A stretch of 64,000 bases of DNA from an uncultured Parabacteroides sp. (GCA_944325345.1 CALUZV010000015.1:21289-85288), one strand, 5' to 3'. Shown: positions 50,699 to 60,863, numbered from the stretch's first letter. The notes: generated by a model from the sequence alone, not told the origin. Program-made: numbers and translations.

Positions 50699-53600
50699 CC
50701 TTATCAATCTTTTGAGTATGTGCATATTGTTCTATCTCCGTATTCATATCGCTGTTGTCCAAGTCAGTCCATTCAATCGGCTTGATCTTCTCTTGCAAGT
50801 ACTGGAAGGCAACGAACAATACCGGGACGATAAATATCTGGCATATCATACCGATTAACATACCACCGATGGCCGAAGCACCCAGTGTACGGTTACCGTG
50901 GGCACCTACACCGAAGGCAAACATCAACGGGAGCAAACCGATAATCATCGCCAAAGAGGTCATCAAGATAGGACGCAGACGGGCACCGGCACCCAAGACG
51001 GCCGCCCAAGTCAAACTCATACCCATCTTACGACGGTCGAGGGCGAACTCTACAATCAAGATAGCGTTCTTTGCCAACAGACCCATCAACATGATCAAGG
51101 CAATCTGCATGTAAATATCGTTTGACATCGAACCCATGATCATCTTCAAAGCCGGAATGCTACCCAGCGAGTTCATACCATTCACAAACAAGAAGCTACC
51201 CAACAAACCGAACGGAACAGAGAGCAATACGGCCAACGGCAACATATAACTTTCGTATTGGGCACTCAGCAACAAGTAAACGAAAACCAAACACAAGACG
51301 AAGATAATCGCCGTCGTATTCGTAGTCTGGGCTTCCTCACGCGCCATACCACCTAATTCGTAGTCGAAACCTGCCGGCAAGTTCTGGTCTGCTACCTCAG
51401 CAATAGCCTGCAAAGCCTGACCTGATGTGTAACCGGCTGCTGGAGAAACCATCACCTGGATAGATGTATAAAGGTTGAAACGACTGATGACATCCGGACC
51501 GTAAATTTTCTTGAAGGAAACGAACTGGGTAATCGGAGCCATTTCACCATCACTACCACGAACTTTAATGCGGTTCAAAGATTCCAAGTTCTTCGTAGCA
51601 TTCGGTTCAGCCTGAATCATGACACGGAACATCTTACCGAAGCTGTTGAAGTTAGAGGCGTAGATACCACCGAAATAACCTTGCATTGTCGTCAAGATAT
51701 CGCTCGGGCTGATACCGGCCTTCTTACAAGCGGCAGCATCGATATCAATCTGGTACTGCGGGAAGCTTGGGTTGAAGTTCGTTCGTGCAGAGTTGATTTC
51801 TGGACGTTCCTCCAAAGCGGCATTATACGAATTCACAATTTCAAAGAAACGATTCAAATCGCCACCGGTCTTATCCTGCATGTTCAACTCGATATCCGTA
51901 GAAATTGAATAACCCGGAATCATAGGCGGAGCAAAGAACAATACCTGAGCATCCTTGAACAACTTCTGAGAGCGCATGAACAAGGAGGCAACCACGATGT
52001 CCGAGCTCTGCGTCATCGAACGTTCACTCCAATCTTTCAACTTAATAATGATAGAACCGTAAGACGGACCCTGACCACTACCAATGAAGCTGAAACCAGA
52101 GATAACTGTACGAGATTGTACGGCAGGATCAGCACCGATCAAACTATCGACCTGAGCCAAGACTTCGCGAGCACGCTCTTGGGAAGTTCCCGGCGGCAAG
52201 GTTACTGAACCCATAATCGTACCAGTATCTTCGTTCGGCACCATACCGGTCGGTGTTGTATTCATAAACAGCACCAACAAGACAATAGAGGCAATCACGG
52301 CTATTGTGGACAATACCTTCTTTTGGATAAAGAATTGTACTGCCTTCTTATATTTCTCCAAGATGCCTTCATAGGAAGTGTTAAATGCTTGTTTGAACTT
52401 CTTCGTCGTCATTCCAATGAATGCCAAAATTGCGATAATGGCAAATACTATCGTCAAAAATGGATGTTCACCGAAGTTAAACATACCGAATATCATACCT
52501 AAAACGGCAAGTACGGTAAAGAGAATCGTAATGCTCGGATGTAAGAGACGACCGATAGCTTCACTATAACGGCGAAGCATAATCTGACGAGATTCCTTCA
52601 TAGCAACATTAACTCGTTCTTTCACAGAAGGAGCTTCCTCACCTTCTTCCACATGAGGCTTCAACAAAATAGCACAAAGTGCCGGAGACAGTGTCAAGGC
52701 GTTCAATGCAGAGAACCCGATAGCGAACGCCATCGTCAAACCGAACTGCTGGTAGAAAGTACCTGCCGTACCGGACATGAAACTTACCGGGATGAACACG
52801 GACATCATCACCAACGTAATGGAAACGATAGCGCCACCCAATTCGTTCATCGCATCAATAGCGGCTTGCCGAGTCGATTTATAACCCTGGTCTAGTTTAG
52901 CGTGGACTCCCTCCACGACGACTATGGCATCATCGACGACTATGGCAATAGCCAATACCAAAGCAGACAATGTCAGCAAGTTCAAACTAAAGCCGATTAT
53001 CTTCAAAGCAAAGAAGGTCGCAATCAACGCTACCGGAATCGCAATCGCCGGAATCAAAGTTGAACGCATATCCTGCAAGAAGACATACACCACAATGAAC
53101 ACCAAGATAAATGCCTCAATCAAGGTCTTGATAACCTCGTGGATAGAAGCGAACAAGAAGTCGTTAGCATTTTGAGCGATACTGATACCCAAGCCTTCCG
53201 GCAAGTTCTTTTCATAGTCAGCCAATACTTGTTCCAAGTTCGAAATGGTTTCCGTAGCATTGGTTCCTGCCATCTGATAAACGATACAAGATACAGCCTT
53301 GTGCCCGTTCACCGTATTGTTGAAGTTGTAAGTCAAACGACCTAACTCCAACTCTGCCACATCACCCAAGCGGAGCACTTCACCATTCGGAAGAGCTTTG
53401 ATAACAATGTTTTCAAATTCCGTTTCTGAAGACAAACGTCCTTTATAACGAATCGTATATTGGAAGGATTGATTACCACGCTCACCAAACTGACCCGGAG
53501 CTGCTTCGATATTCTGTTCTGCCAAAACATTCGAAATATCGCTCGGATTCAACTTATATTGCGCCATCACATCCGGCTTCAACCAAATACGCATGGAGTA

Positions 53601-54146
53601 ATCCGTACCCATCACATTGGCATCACCGACACCTTTTACACGCTTAATCTCAGGAATCAAGTTGATACTTGCATAGTTTTCCAAGAACTCGATGTTGTAT
53701 TTATCCTCCTTATCATAAATAGAGAACACCATCAACATAGAAGTCTGGCGCTTCATAGTTGTTACACCGACCTTTGTTACTTCGGCAGGCAACAATCCCT
53801 GTGCCATTGTTACACGGTTCTGGACATTGACCTGCGCCATATCCGAGTCGGTTCCTTGGTTAAAATACACTGTAATACGAGCAGAACCGTTATTGGTCGC
53901 CGTAGAGTTCATATACATCATGTTCTCCACACCGTTGATTTGGTCTTCCAACGGAGAGATCACAGAGTTCAATACGGCTTGCGCATTCGCACCCGTATAG
54001 GTCGCACTTACCGAGATGGTAGGAGGTGCGATGTCCGGATACTGGGTAATTGGCAAGGTCGCCAAACCAATGATACCCAAGATTACCAACAAAATGGAGA
54101 TTACGGTTGATAATACCGGACGGTTAATAAATCTATCTAATTTCAT
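50688..54146 (-). CDS. RND efflux inner-membrane transporter (HAE1/AcrB family)
   Basis: An 1152-residue proton-driven drug efflux pump. It starts MKLDRFINRPVLSTVISILL. Transmembrane helix 4 carries the proton-relay pair in AIAIVVDDAIVVVEGVHAKL. Two large periplasmic loops and twelve helices are in the usual places, with GLLAKNAILIVEFALDRR in the second half. At 1152 residues it is about 100 longer than AcrB, and an extra segment around 540-600 between the two halves (GMIFGMFNFGEHPFLTIVFA) explains part of this. Middle gene of the operon. Confidence 0.95.
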   Translation of the reverse strand: MKLDRFINRPVLSTVISILLVILGIIGLATLPITQYPDIAPPTISVSATYTGANAQAVLNSVISPLEDQINGVENMMYMNSTATNNGSARITVYFNQGTDSDMAQVNVQNRVTMAQGLLPAEVTKVGVTTMKRQTSMLMVFSIYDKEDKYNIEFLENYASINLIPEIKRVKGVGDANVMGTDYSMRIWLKPDVMAQYKLNPSDISNVLAEQNIEAAPGQFGERGNQSFQYTIRYKGRLSSETEFENIVIKALPNGEVLRLGDVAELELGRLTYNFNNTVNGHKAVSCIVYQMAGTNATETISNLEQVLADYEKNLPEGLGISIAQNANDFLFASIHEVIKTLIEAFILVFIVVYVFLQDMRSTLIPAIAIPVALIATFFALKIIGFSLNLLTLSALVLAIAIVVDDAIVVVEGVHAKLDQGYKSTRQAAIDAMNELGGAIVSITLVMMSVFIPVSFMSGTAGTFYQQFGLTMAFAIGFSALNALTLSPALCAILLKPHVEEGEEAPSVKERVNVAMKESRQIMLRRYSEAIGRLLHPSITILFTVLAVLGMIFGMFNFGEHPFLTIVFAIIAILAFIGMTTKKFKQAFNTSYEGILEKYKKAVQFFIQKKVLSTIAVIASIVLLVLFMNTTPTGMVPNEDTGTIMGSVTLPPGTSQERAREVLAQVDSLIGADPAVQSRTVISGFSFIGSGQGPSYGSIIIKLKDWSERSMTQSSDIVVASLFMRSQKLFKDAQVLFFAPPMIPGYSISTDIELNMQDKTGGDLNRFFEIVNSYNAALEERPEINSARTNFNPSFPQYQIDIDAAACKKAGISPSDILTTMQGYFGGIYASNFNSFGKMFRVMIQAEPNATKNLESLNRIKVRGSDGEMAPITQFVSFKKIYGPDVISRFNLYTSIQVMVSPAAGYTSGQALQAIAEVADQNLPAGFDYELGGMAREEAQTTNTTAIIFVLCLVFVYLLLSAQYESYMLPLAVLLSVPFGLLGSFLFVNGMNSLGSIPALKMIMGSMSNDIYMQIALIMLMGLLAKNAILIVEFALDRRKMGMSLTWAAVLGAGARLRPILMTSLAMIIGLLPLMFAFGVGAHGNRTLGASAIGGMLIGMICQIFIVPVLFVAFQYLQEKIKPIEWTDLDNSDMNTEIEQYAHTQKIDKDEK

Positions 54147-54191
54147 TCTCTGTCTTTATTATTATACCTACTATATAATATAATGTATATA

Positions 54192-55400
54192 TCAATTGAA
54201 GGCTGTTGCCAAATTCCCGTCCCGCTGGTCCTGCAGGGCCTGCTGGTACTTCGCGATTTGCTGAGCCTTCGTAATCGGAACAATCTTCCGACCGTCGGAC
54301 AACTGTTGAACGCCTTCCGTTACAATCTTCTCGTTGGCATTCAATCCGTCTGTTACGATAAAGTTCTTACCGTCGTTCAGATGCGAAATCTGGATTTCCG
54401 TATATTTCACCGTACTATCCGGTTGCAGTACATAAACGAACTTCTTGTCCTGAATCTCAACCGTTGCATTCTGCGGAATCAAGATGACATTTTCCAGCGC
54501 ATACGGGAAAATGACATTCGCCATACCGCCGCTTCGCAAAACGTTCTTCGTATTCGGGAAGATAGCACGCATACTAACGGAACCTGTCGATTGGTCGATA
54601 ACGCCACTCACAGCGTCAATCTTCCCTTCGAACTCGTACATCGAACCATCTGCCAACTGCAATTTCACCGCCGGCATCTTCTCCAACTGTTCCTTCAAGG
54701 TACCGCCCGCACGAGTCAGGTTCAACAGTTCCTTCTCTGTCATGGAGAAATAAACATACATGTCATCAATTTGGGAAACCGTCGTCATCGGCTCTGAGAT
54801 AGACGCGCTAACCAATGCTCCGACACGATAGGGGAAAGTCCCGACTACGCCATCCGACGGACTTGTTACCGTACAGAAATCCAGATTCTGCTTCGCGCTC
54901 ACCAAGGATGCTTTAGCCTGCGCCAACGCAGCCTGTGCCGAAAGCAAATTGTTTATGGCTGTCTGATATTCGAAATCGCTAATGATTTTCTTCTCGTGAA
55001 GAATCTTCTTGTTCTGTTCCGTCAAGGTCATTGTATTTACATTTGCCTCGGCCGTCTTTACCGCAGCTTCCGCTTGGCGAAAAGCAGCAGCATATTGCGT
55101 ATCGTCAATCTTGAACAGAGCCTGACCCTTACGCACTGTTGCTCCTTCATCTACACACAGTTTAACGACGAAACCGGAAACCTGCGGACGAATCTCGATG
55201 TCCTGTGTTCCTTTAATCGTCGCCGGGTAAGACATCACCTGATCGCTCGAGGTCGCATTTACGGTCATCACCGTAAATTCATCATCACCCATTCGCGTAC
55301 TGCTTTGGCTGCCGCACGCCGTTAATAAAGTTACCCCTACTGCACCTAAGGCTACTCGCCTTAATTGGGTAATCGTAAATTTCAACATTTGTTTATCCAT
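54192..55400 (-). CDS. RND efflux periplasmic adaptor (membrane fusion protein)
   Basis: A 402-residue lipoprotein adaptor (LLTACGSQSS). The lipoyl half-motifs IEIRPQVSGFVVKLCVDEGATVRKGQALFKID and SPSDGVVGTFPYRVG flank a helical hairpin (residues about 110-175), here described rather than quoted in full. The barrel and membrane-proximal domains follow. It links the RND pump to the outer-membrane channel. First gene of the operon; no adjacent TetR or MarR regulator is seen. Confidence 0.93.
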   Translation of the reverse strand: MDKQMLKFTITQLRRVALGAVGVTLLTACGSQSSTRMGDDEFTVMTVNATSSDQVMSYPATIKGTQDIEIRPQVSGFVVKLCVDEGATVRKGQALFKIDDTQYAAAFRQAEAAVKTAEANVNTMTLTEQNKKILHEKKIISDFEYQTAINNLLSAQAALAQAKASLVSAKQNLDFCTVTSPSDGVVGTFPYRVGALVSASISEPMTTVSQIDDMYVYFSMTEKELLNLTRAGGTLKEQLEKMPAVKLQLADGSMYEFEGKIDAVSGVIDQSTGSVSMRAIFPNTKNVLRSGGMANVIFPYALENVILIPQNATVEIQDKKFVYVLQPDSTVKYTEIQISHLNDGKNFIVTDGLNANEKIVTEGVQQLSDGRKIVPITKAQQIAKYQQALQDQRDGNLATAFN

Positions 55401-55465
55401 ATTTCTCTTATTAATATTGGCTTTTTTCGTTATTTCTTCTACCTATTTACCTTAATGGTTGCGTG

Positions 55466-55501
55466 CAAAAATACAATATTCACAGCGTAGATAGCCCAAA
55501 T
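55466..55501 (-). promoter_or_regulatory. Probable promoter of the RND operon
   Basis: TATTTTTG at 55466-55473 (minus strand) with TTTGG about 23 bases upstream. The spacer is longer than usual. Confidence 0.5.
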
Positions 55502-55674
55502 CCGGACTTTTTTAGCCTTAATTAAGAAGAATGTAGTCAATCAGACCCTTTTTCTTCTCTTCAGGGAAATTGGAATTCGTTTCTTTCGCTACTTTATTCG
55601 CCTTTTTGAAAGTAAAAGAAAGGATAGATACGATAAGAAAATGTAAAACCGCTCAGCCCCGTCTTTCTTTTTCC

Positions 55675-55682
55675 TACCTTTG
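55675..55682 (+). promoter_or_regulatory. -7 box very close to the M23 peptidase start
   Basis: TACCTTTG ends only four bases before the ATG at 55687, so the transcript would start at or next to the start codon. Confidence 0.55.
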
Positions 55683-55686
55683 GCGC

Positions 55687-56499
55687 ATGAAAAAGTTCCT
55701 ACATGCTATCCTATACGCCGCTCTCGGCTTCGCCCTGCCTGCCTGTATGCCGGTTCCTCAGCAGACGGAGACGGAGGGTGATACGCCTGTCGTCGTCGCC
55801 GACTTCCCGCAGTCCGAGATAGAACTGCCGGCGCTGGACGACCCTCGCACATTGCTCCCCTCGCCTTCCATCGACACCATTTTCTCTCCGCATAAAGCAA
55901 TTACCACCGACTTCAGCGCACGCGAAAGGGCGCATATCGCAGTCCAAGATGCTCAACGCTTTGCCAACGGCAATACCGAGATTATCGACCTCACACTCAT
56001 TCAACCAGAGGATTACGCCTTCCCGCTCCCCGGCGGAAAGGTGATTTCGCCCTACGGCGGGCGCCGTCGCTATCACTCCGGCACGGACATAAAGACGCGG
56101 GCGAATGACACTATCGTCGCGGCTTTCGACGGTATCGTTCGCATGGCCCGGCCCTACTCCGCCTACGGGAATGTCATTGTGATTCGGCATTATAATGGTT
56201 TAGAGACGGTTTACAGCCACAACTCCAAGAATCTGGTAAAGCCTGGTGATCGGGTCGAGGCTGGTACAGCTATCGCCCTCACCGGTCGCACCGGGCGCGC
56301 GACGACGGAACATCTACATTTCGAGGTCCGTTTCAACGGGGCGCATTTCAACCCTAATTATGTTTTCCGTTTCAAAAGCCACAAGTTGCAACACAATTAC
56401 CTCATCTGTAAAAAACATCGGGACGGAAGTGTTACCGTCAGCCCGGTCAAGAAGCAGGATGCTTTTCTGGTGGAAGATGTAACTTCTCCGAAGGAATAG
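55687..56499 (+). CDS. M23-family peptidoglycan endopeptidase lipoprotein
   Basis: A 270-residue lipoprotein. MKKFLHAILYAALGFALPAC gives a lipid-attachment Cys at 20 and fixes the start at 55687. The LytM/M23 domain covers about 118-225. The zinc ligands are His and Asp in RYHSGTDIKTRAND and the HLHFEVRF motif. It cleaves cross-links in peptidoglycan. All metal ligands are present, so it is an active-type enzyme rather than an EnvC/NlpD-like activator. Its 3' end abuts array 8. Confidence 0.9.
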   Translation: MKKFLHAILYAALGFALPACMPVPQQTETEGDTPVVVADFPQSEIELPALDDPRTLLPSPSIDTIFSPHKAITTDFSARERAHIAVQDAQRFANGNTEIIDLTLIQPEDYAFPLPGGKVISPYGGRRRYHSGTDIKTRANDTIVAAFDGIVRMARPYSAYGNVIVIRHYNGLETVYSHNSKNLVKPGDRVEAGTAIALTGRTGRATTEHLHFEVRFNGAHFNPNYVFRFKSHKLQHNYLICKKHRDGSVTVSPVKKQDAFLVEDVTSPKE

Positions 56500-56533
56500 G
56501 AAGGGATCGTTGAAGAGGTGGTTTTGGATACTT

Positions 56534-56689
56534 GAGCAAGTAGTTTCCGACAGATGAGCATCTGTCCGTCGATACTTGAGCATCTGTTCACGGATAGATG
56601 AGCATCTGTCCACGGATACTTGAGCATCTATCCGCAGACAGTTGAGCATCTATCCGAAACTACTTGCTCAACTGTCCGCAGACGTTTGC
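56534..56689. repeat. Intergenic phased repeat array 8 (22-bp unit, seven copies, inverted ends)
   Basis: GAGCA motifs start at 56534, 56556, 56578, 56600, 56622 and 56644, and an inverted one (GCTCA) at 56666, exactly 22 bp apart. Alternate units differ (ATACTT versus ATAGAT), giving a 44-bp super-unit. The end copies, ACTTGAGCAAGTAGTTTCCG and CGAAACTACTTGCTCAAC, are inverted relative to each other. The array fills the convergent gap between the M23 gene and gcvT. Confidence 0.92.
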
Positions 56690-57775
56690 TTATTTACGGA
56701 AAGGCGCCTTTACAACCTGAGCCTTCAAGTTGCGGTTGCGCACTTGGATGTATATCTCAGTACCGGGTTTCGCATAAGCAGTCTGGACGTAACCCATGCC
56801 GATGCCTTTCTTCAGCGTCGGCGACATCGTGCCGGACGTTACATGACCGATTTCTTTCCCTTCGGCATCCACGATAGCATATCCATGACGAGGAATACCT
56901 TTGTCCACCAGCTCGAAGGCACAGAGCTTGCGGGAGACGCCCTCTTTCTTCTGCCGTTCCAGTTCGGCACGGTTGGTGAAGTCCTTGCCATCGACGAATT
57001 TGGTAATCCATCCGAGGCCGGCTTCGATGGGCGAAGTCGTGTCGTCCAAGTCGTTGCCATATAAGCAGAAGCCCATTTCGAGACGCAGCGTGTCGCGGGC
57101 GCCCAAGCCGATGGGTTTGATGCCTTCCGGTTTACCGGCTTCGAAGATTGCATCCCAGATTTTCTTCGCGTCCTCGGGGTAGAAGTAAAGCTCGAAGCCA
57201 CCGGCCCCCGTGTATCCCGTATTGGAGATAATTACCTGTGGGCAACCGGCAAATTCGCCTGTCGTAAAGGCATAATAGGGGATGGAGGAGAGATCGACGG
57301 GCGTCAAGCGTTGTAAAACTTCCGTTGCCTTAGGTCCTTGGATGGCCAACTGCGCCATGCGGTCGGATGCATTCTCAAGTTCGGCTCCGACGGTGTTGTG
57401 CGATACGCACCAGTTCCAGTCTTTGTCGATATTGCTTGCATTGACGACAAGGAGATACTTCTCCGGCTCGTAGTGATAGACTAAGAGATCGTCCACGATA
57501 CCTCCCGTTTCGTTCGGGAAACAGGTGTACTGAGCTTTGCCAAGCGGCAGCTTAGAGGCATCATTGGAGGTAATCTTCTGGATAAGTTCCAATGCGTGAG
57601 GGCCCTTGACCCAGAACTCACCCATGTGAGAGACGTCGAAGACACCGACGCCATTGACTACTGTGTTGTGTTCGTCGATAATACCAGAGTACTCGATAGG
57701 CATGTTGTACCCTGCAAATTCGTGCATTTTAGCGCCCAAGGCGATATGCACATCGGTAAATGGAGTTGTTTTCAT
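56690..57775 (-). CDS. gcvT: Glycine cleavage system T protein (aminomethyltransferase)
   Basis: A 361-residue tetrahydrofolate-dependent aminomethyltransferase. It has [33 protein letters not shown], the folate-binding Asp in [29 protein letters not shown] and [19 protein letters not shown]. Length is typical. It is eight bases after pepT, a pairing seen in other Bacteroidales. The gcvH and gcvP genes are not in the window, and no glycine riboswitch is visible. Confidence 0.96.
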   Translation of the reverse strand: MKTTPFTDVHIALGAKMHEFAGYNMPIEYSGIIDEHNTVVNGVGVFDVSHMGEFWVKGPHALELIQKITSNDASKLPLGKAQYTCFPNETGGIVDDLLVYHYEPEKYLLVVNASNIDKDWNWCVSHNTVGAELENASDRMAQLAIQGPKATEVLQRLTPVDLSSIPYYAFTTGEFAGCPQVIISNTGYTGAGGFELYFYPEDAKKIWDAIFEAGKPEGIKPIGLGARDTLRLEMGFCLYGNDLDDTTSPIEAGLGWITKFVDGKDFTNRAELERQKKEGVSRKLCAFELVDKGIPRHGYAIVDAEGKEIGHVTSGTMSPTLKKGIGMGYVQTAYAKPGTEIYIQVRNRNLKAQVVKAPFRK

Positions 57776-57783
57776 GTAAAAGA

Positions 57784-58998
57784 CTATTTATTGATATTCT
57801 TGGCAATATTGATAATCGTGAGCATGGCCTTCTCCAGCGAAGGGATAGGCAGGAACTCGAAGCGGCCGTGGAAATTCAATCCGCCCGCGAAGAGATTCGG
57901 ACAAGGCAAGCCCATGAACGAGAGCCGCGCCCCGTCGGTTCCACCTCGGATGGGGCGGACGAGCGGTTGCACACCGGCATCTTCCATCGCGCGCTTGGCC
58001 AAGTCGATGATTTCCATCCGGGGTTCGACGACTTCGCGCATGTTGTAGTATTGGTCTCGGATTTCGAGCGTCGTGCTTTGCGGATGTTTCGCGTTCATCG
58101 TGCCGACGAGCGTTTGGAGCAAGGCTTTTTTCTGTTCAAAGAGGTTGCGGTCGTGGTCCCTTATTATATAGGAAAGAGTCGCGGACTCAACCGTACCGTT
58201 CATGTTGATCAAGTGGAAGAAGCCTTCGTATCCTTCAGTATGTTCCGGGCGTTGCTCGGCCGGGAGCCACTGGGCAAATTCGGCAGCGAGCTCTGCGGCA
58301 TTGAGCATCTTGTTCTTGGCATATCCGGGATGGACATTCAGGCCCTTGAAGTGAATCTTGGCGGCAGCTGCGTTGAAGTTTTCAAACTCCAGCTCGCCGA
58401 CTTGCCCGCCATCGATGGTGTAGGCGAAATCGGCAGCGAACTTGGCGACGTCGAAATGGTCTGCCCCCTGCCCTATCTCCTCGTCCGGCGTGAAGGCGAT
58501 GCGGATGCGGCCATGTTCCACCTCGGGATGCGCCTTCAGGTAGTCCATCGCGGCGATGATGGAGGCAACGCCGGCCTTATCGTCGGCTCCGAGCAAGGTC
58601 TTGCCGTTCGTTACGATAATGTCTTGACCTACATAATCAGCGAGTTCCGGGAACTGGGCGGGAGAAAGGAGGATGTTCTCTGTTTCATTCAAAACGATAT
58701 CCCCACCCTGATAGGAGACGATGCGCGGCTGCACGTCCTTGCCCGACATATCGGGACTGGTGTCGAGATGAGCGATGAAGCCGACGGTCGGGAGCGGTTT
58801 GTCGGTATTCGCGGGGAGGGTTGCCATCAGGTAGCCGTTCCCGTCGAGCGAGATATCGGTCAGACCGATTTCCTTCAGCTCATCCACCAACGCCTCGGCG
58901 AAGACGCGCTGGCCGGAGGTGCTGGGAGTCGTGCCGGTCGTCTCGTCCGATTGCGTATTGTAAGTTACGTATTTAAGAAAGCGTTCTACTACTGTCAT
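57784..58998 (-). CDS. pepT: Peptidase T (tripeptide aminopeptidase)
   Basis: A 404-residue M20B metallopeptidase releasing N-terminal residues from tripeptides. Metal-binding regions are [13 protein letters not shown] (His and Asp), [29 protein letters not shown] and the final [16 protein letters not shown]. The start at 58998 ([17 protein letters not shown]) is the family start; a longer frame upstream is not supported. It is the first gene of the pepT-gcvT pair. Confidence 0.95.
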   Translation of the reverse strand: MTVVERFLKYVTYNTQSDETTGTTPSTSGQRVFAEALVDELKEIGLTDISLDGNGYLMATLPANTDKPLPTVGFIAHLDTSPDMSGKDVQPRIVSYQGGDIVLNETENILLSPAQFPELADYVGQDIIVTNGKTLLGADDKAGVASIIAAMDYLKAHPEVEHGRIRIAFTPDEEIGQGADHFDVAKFAADFAYTIDGGQVGELEFENFNAAAAKIHFKGLNVHPGYAKNKMLNAAELAAEFAQWLPAEQRPEHTEGYEGFFHLINMNGTVESATLSYIIRDHDRNLFEQKKALLQTLVGTMNAKHPQSTTLEIRDQYYNMREVVEPRMEIIDLAKRAMEDAGVQPLVRPIRGGTDGARLSFMGLPCPNLFAGGLNFHGRFEFLPIPSLEKAMLTIINIAKNINK

Positions 58999-59109
58999 AT
59001 CTTTATCTTTGATTGTCTTAAACGAGGCATAAAGGTAAGGAAAGGATGGGAAAGTACCAAACAAATCGGAGTTTAAAAATTTCTACCTCCTGAGAGAAGC
59101 CCTCAGCCC

Positions 59110-59355
59110 CCTTTCCAGAAGCTGAAAAATCTTCATGTAAGCCTTCATTTCTCACTTTTCATATTAAAAAGAAGAAATGTAAACCTTCAGAAGGCACTTT
59201 AAAACGTTGAAGAGGCTTTTGAAGACCTTCATTTCTTCTTTTTCATATCAAAAGTGAGAAATGTAAACCTTCAGAAGCCCCTCCAACGTTTTGAAACCGC
59301 TTATGTAAGCCTTCATTTCTTCTTTTTGATATTAAAAGTGAGAAATGTAAGCGTA
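59110..59355. repeat. Intergenic phased repeat array 9 (84-bp unit made of two inverted 42-bp halves)
   Basis: CCTTCATTTCT starts at 59142, 59226 and 59310, spacings of 84 and 84. Inside each unit the sequence returns as AGAAATGTAA, so each 84-bp unit is two half-units in opposite orientation, about 42 bp each. Between them lies the palindrome CCTTCAGAAGG or its variant. Bases 58999-59109 show only a weak TACCTTTA box for pepT. Confidence 0.88.
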
Positions 59356-59361
59356 CATAGA

Positions 59362-59399
59362 CAAGAAAGGCAGTCCCGACATCTTCGTCGAGGCTGCCA
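59362..59399 (-). terminator. Terminator of the PurF-like gene
   Basis: On the minus strand GGCAGCCTCGAC pairs with GTCGGGACTGCC around GAAGAT, followed by TTTCTTGT. Confidence 0.75.
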
Positions 59400-59425
59400 T
59401 TCCCTATTTCTTTGCGTTATTACAT

Positions 59426-60832
59426 TCAAAAGCAACTGCTACCGTCGAAACAATGCGTGCAAACCTTGCACTTCGGCAGGCCGATGGCTTCAACCAGCGT
59501 TTCGAGCGTGTTAAACTTCAAGGAAGTCAGTCCGAAACGGTCGGCAATAATCTGCACCAGCTTCTGATATTCCGGCGAATCGGTCTTCGCGTATTTGTCG
59601 AGGTTCTTGTTCTCGTCGCCCTCCAATTCCTTGATGATGCGCCGTGTTATCAGCTCCAAATCGCTCTTGGACGAGGTGAAAGCGATGTACGGGCAACCGT
59701 AAATCAGCGGCGGACAGGCGATGCGCATGTGCACTTCCTTCGCACCGTAATCATAGAGAATCTTGACGTTGTCGCGCAACTGCGTCCCGCGCACAATCGA
59801 GTCGTCGCAGAAGAGCATCCGCTTGCCTTCGAGCATGGCACGGTTCGGAATCAGCTTCATCTTGGCGACCAAGGAACGCATTTCCTGATTGCTCGGCGTG
59901 AAGCTGCGGGGCCACGTCGGTGTGTACTTGGAGATAGCGCGATGATAAGGAACGCCCTTGCCTTCAGCATATCCCAACGCCATGCCGACACCTGAATCCG
60001 GAATACCGCAGACACAATCCACTTCCGACGTATCTTTCTTTCCCATTTTGTATCCGCTCAAGAATCGAACCTCTTCGACGTTCTTTCCTTCGTAGCAAGA
60101 AACCGGGAATCCGTAATAAACCCAGAGGAAAGAGCATATCTGCATCTTTTCGTTCGGCTTGCGAAGTTGCTCCAAGCCGTCTGCCGTCATTCGGATGATT
60201 TCGCCCGGACCGACATAACGCTCAATCTCATAATCCAAATTAGGGAAGCTGCTCGATTCGCTCGTTGCAGCATAGGCCCCATCCTTTTTCCCGATGACAA
60301 TCGGCGTGCGACCCAATTTGTCGCGGGCTACCAAGATGGCATCTTCCGTCAGCAACAGCATTGAACACGAACCTTTTATCCGGTTATAGACATTCTCAAT
60401 GCCCTCGACGAAGTCCTTGCCTTGAGTTATCAACAAAGCGACCAGCTCCGTCTGGTTTGTCTTTCCGGAACTCAACTCGGAGAAGTGTCGGTTTGCCGCC
60501 AGCAATTCTTTCTCCAGTTCGTCGATGTTATTGATTTTCGCCACGGTAACGATGGCAAACTTTCCCAGATGGGAATTGATGACGATAGGCTGCGCATCCG
60601 TATCGCTGATGATTCCGATACCTGCATTGCCCGAGAACTTCGGAAGTCCGGCCTCGAACTTGGTTCGGAAATAAGAATTTTCCAGATTATGGATTGAACG
60701 AATAAAGCCAGCGTTCTTATCGTATGTAGCCATACCGCCGCGGCGTGTTCCCAAATGAGAATTGTAGTCTGTGCCATAGAACAAATCTGTAACACACGAC
60801 GATTTCGAGATAGTACCGAAAAAACCACCCAT
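59426..60832 (-). CDS. Amidophosphoribosyltransferase-like protein lacking the N-terminal nucleophile Cys
   Basis: A 468-residue PurF paralogue. The protein starts MGGFFGTISKSSCV, so Gly replaces the Cys2 nucleophile needed for glutamine hydrolysis; the later Cys13 is not in the catalytic position. GTRRGGMATY and the rest of the Ntn fold are kept. The phosphoribosyltransferase part is intact, with the PRPP motif RMLFCDDSIVRGTQL. The last residues form a Cys cluster, CKVCTHCFDGSSCF. It could use free ammonia, act on another substrate, or be regulatory. Such MGGFFG proteins are widespread in Bacteroidales. It has a TAATTTTG -7 box at 60864-60871. Confidence 0.85.
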   Translation of the reverse strand: MGGFFGTISKSSCVTDLFYGTDYNSHLGTRRGGMATYDKNAGFIRSIHNLENSYFRTKFEAGLPKFSGNAGIGIISDTDAQPIVINSHLGKFAIVTVAKINNIDELEKELLAANRHFSELSSGKTNQTELVALLITQGKDFVEGIENVYNRIKGSCSMLLLTEDAILVARDKLGRTPIVIGKKDGAYAATSESSSFPNLDYEIERYVGPGEIIRMTADGLEQLRKPNEKMQICSFLWVYYGFPVSCYEGKNVEEVRFLSGYKMGKKDTSEVDCVCGIPDSGVGMALGYAEGKGVPYHRAISKYTPTWPRSFTPSNQEMRSLVAKMKLIPNRAMLEGKRMLFCDDSIVRGTQLRDNVKILYDYGAKEVHMRIACPPLIYGCPYIAFTSSKSDLELITRRIIKELEGDENKNLDKYAKTDSPEYQKLVQIIADRFGLTSLKFNTLETLVEAIGLPKCKVCTHCFDGSSCF

Positions 60833-60863
60833 TGTTTCTATGTCTAATTTGATTTTACGGCCG

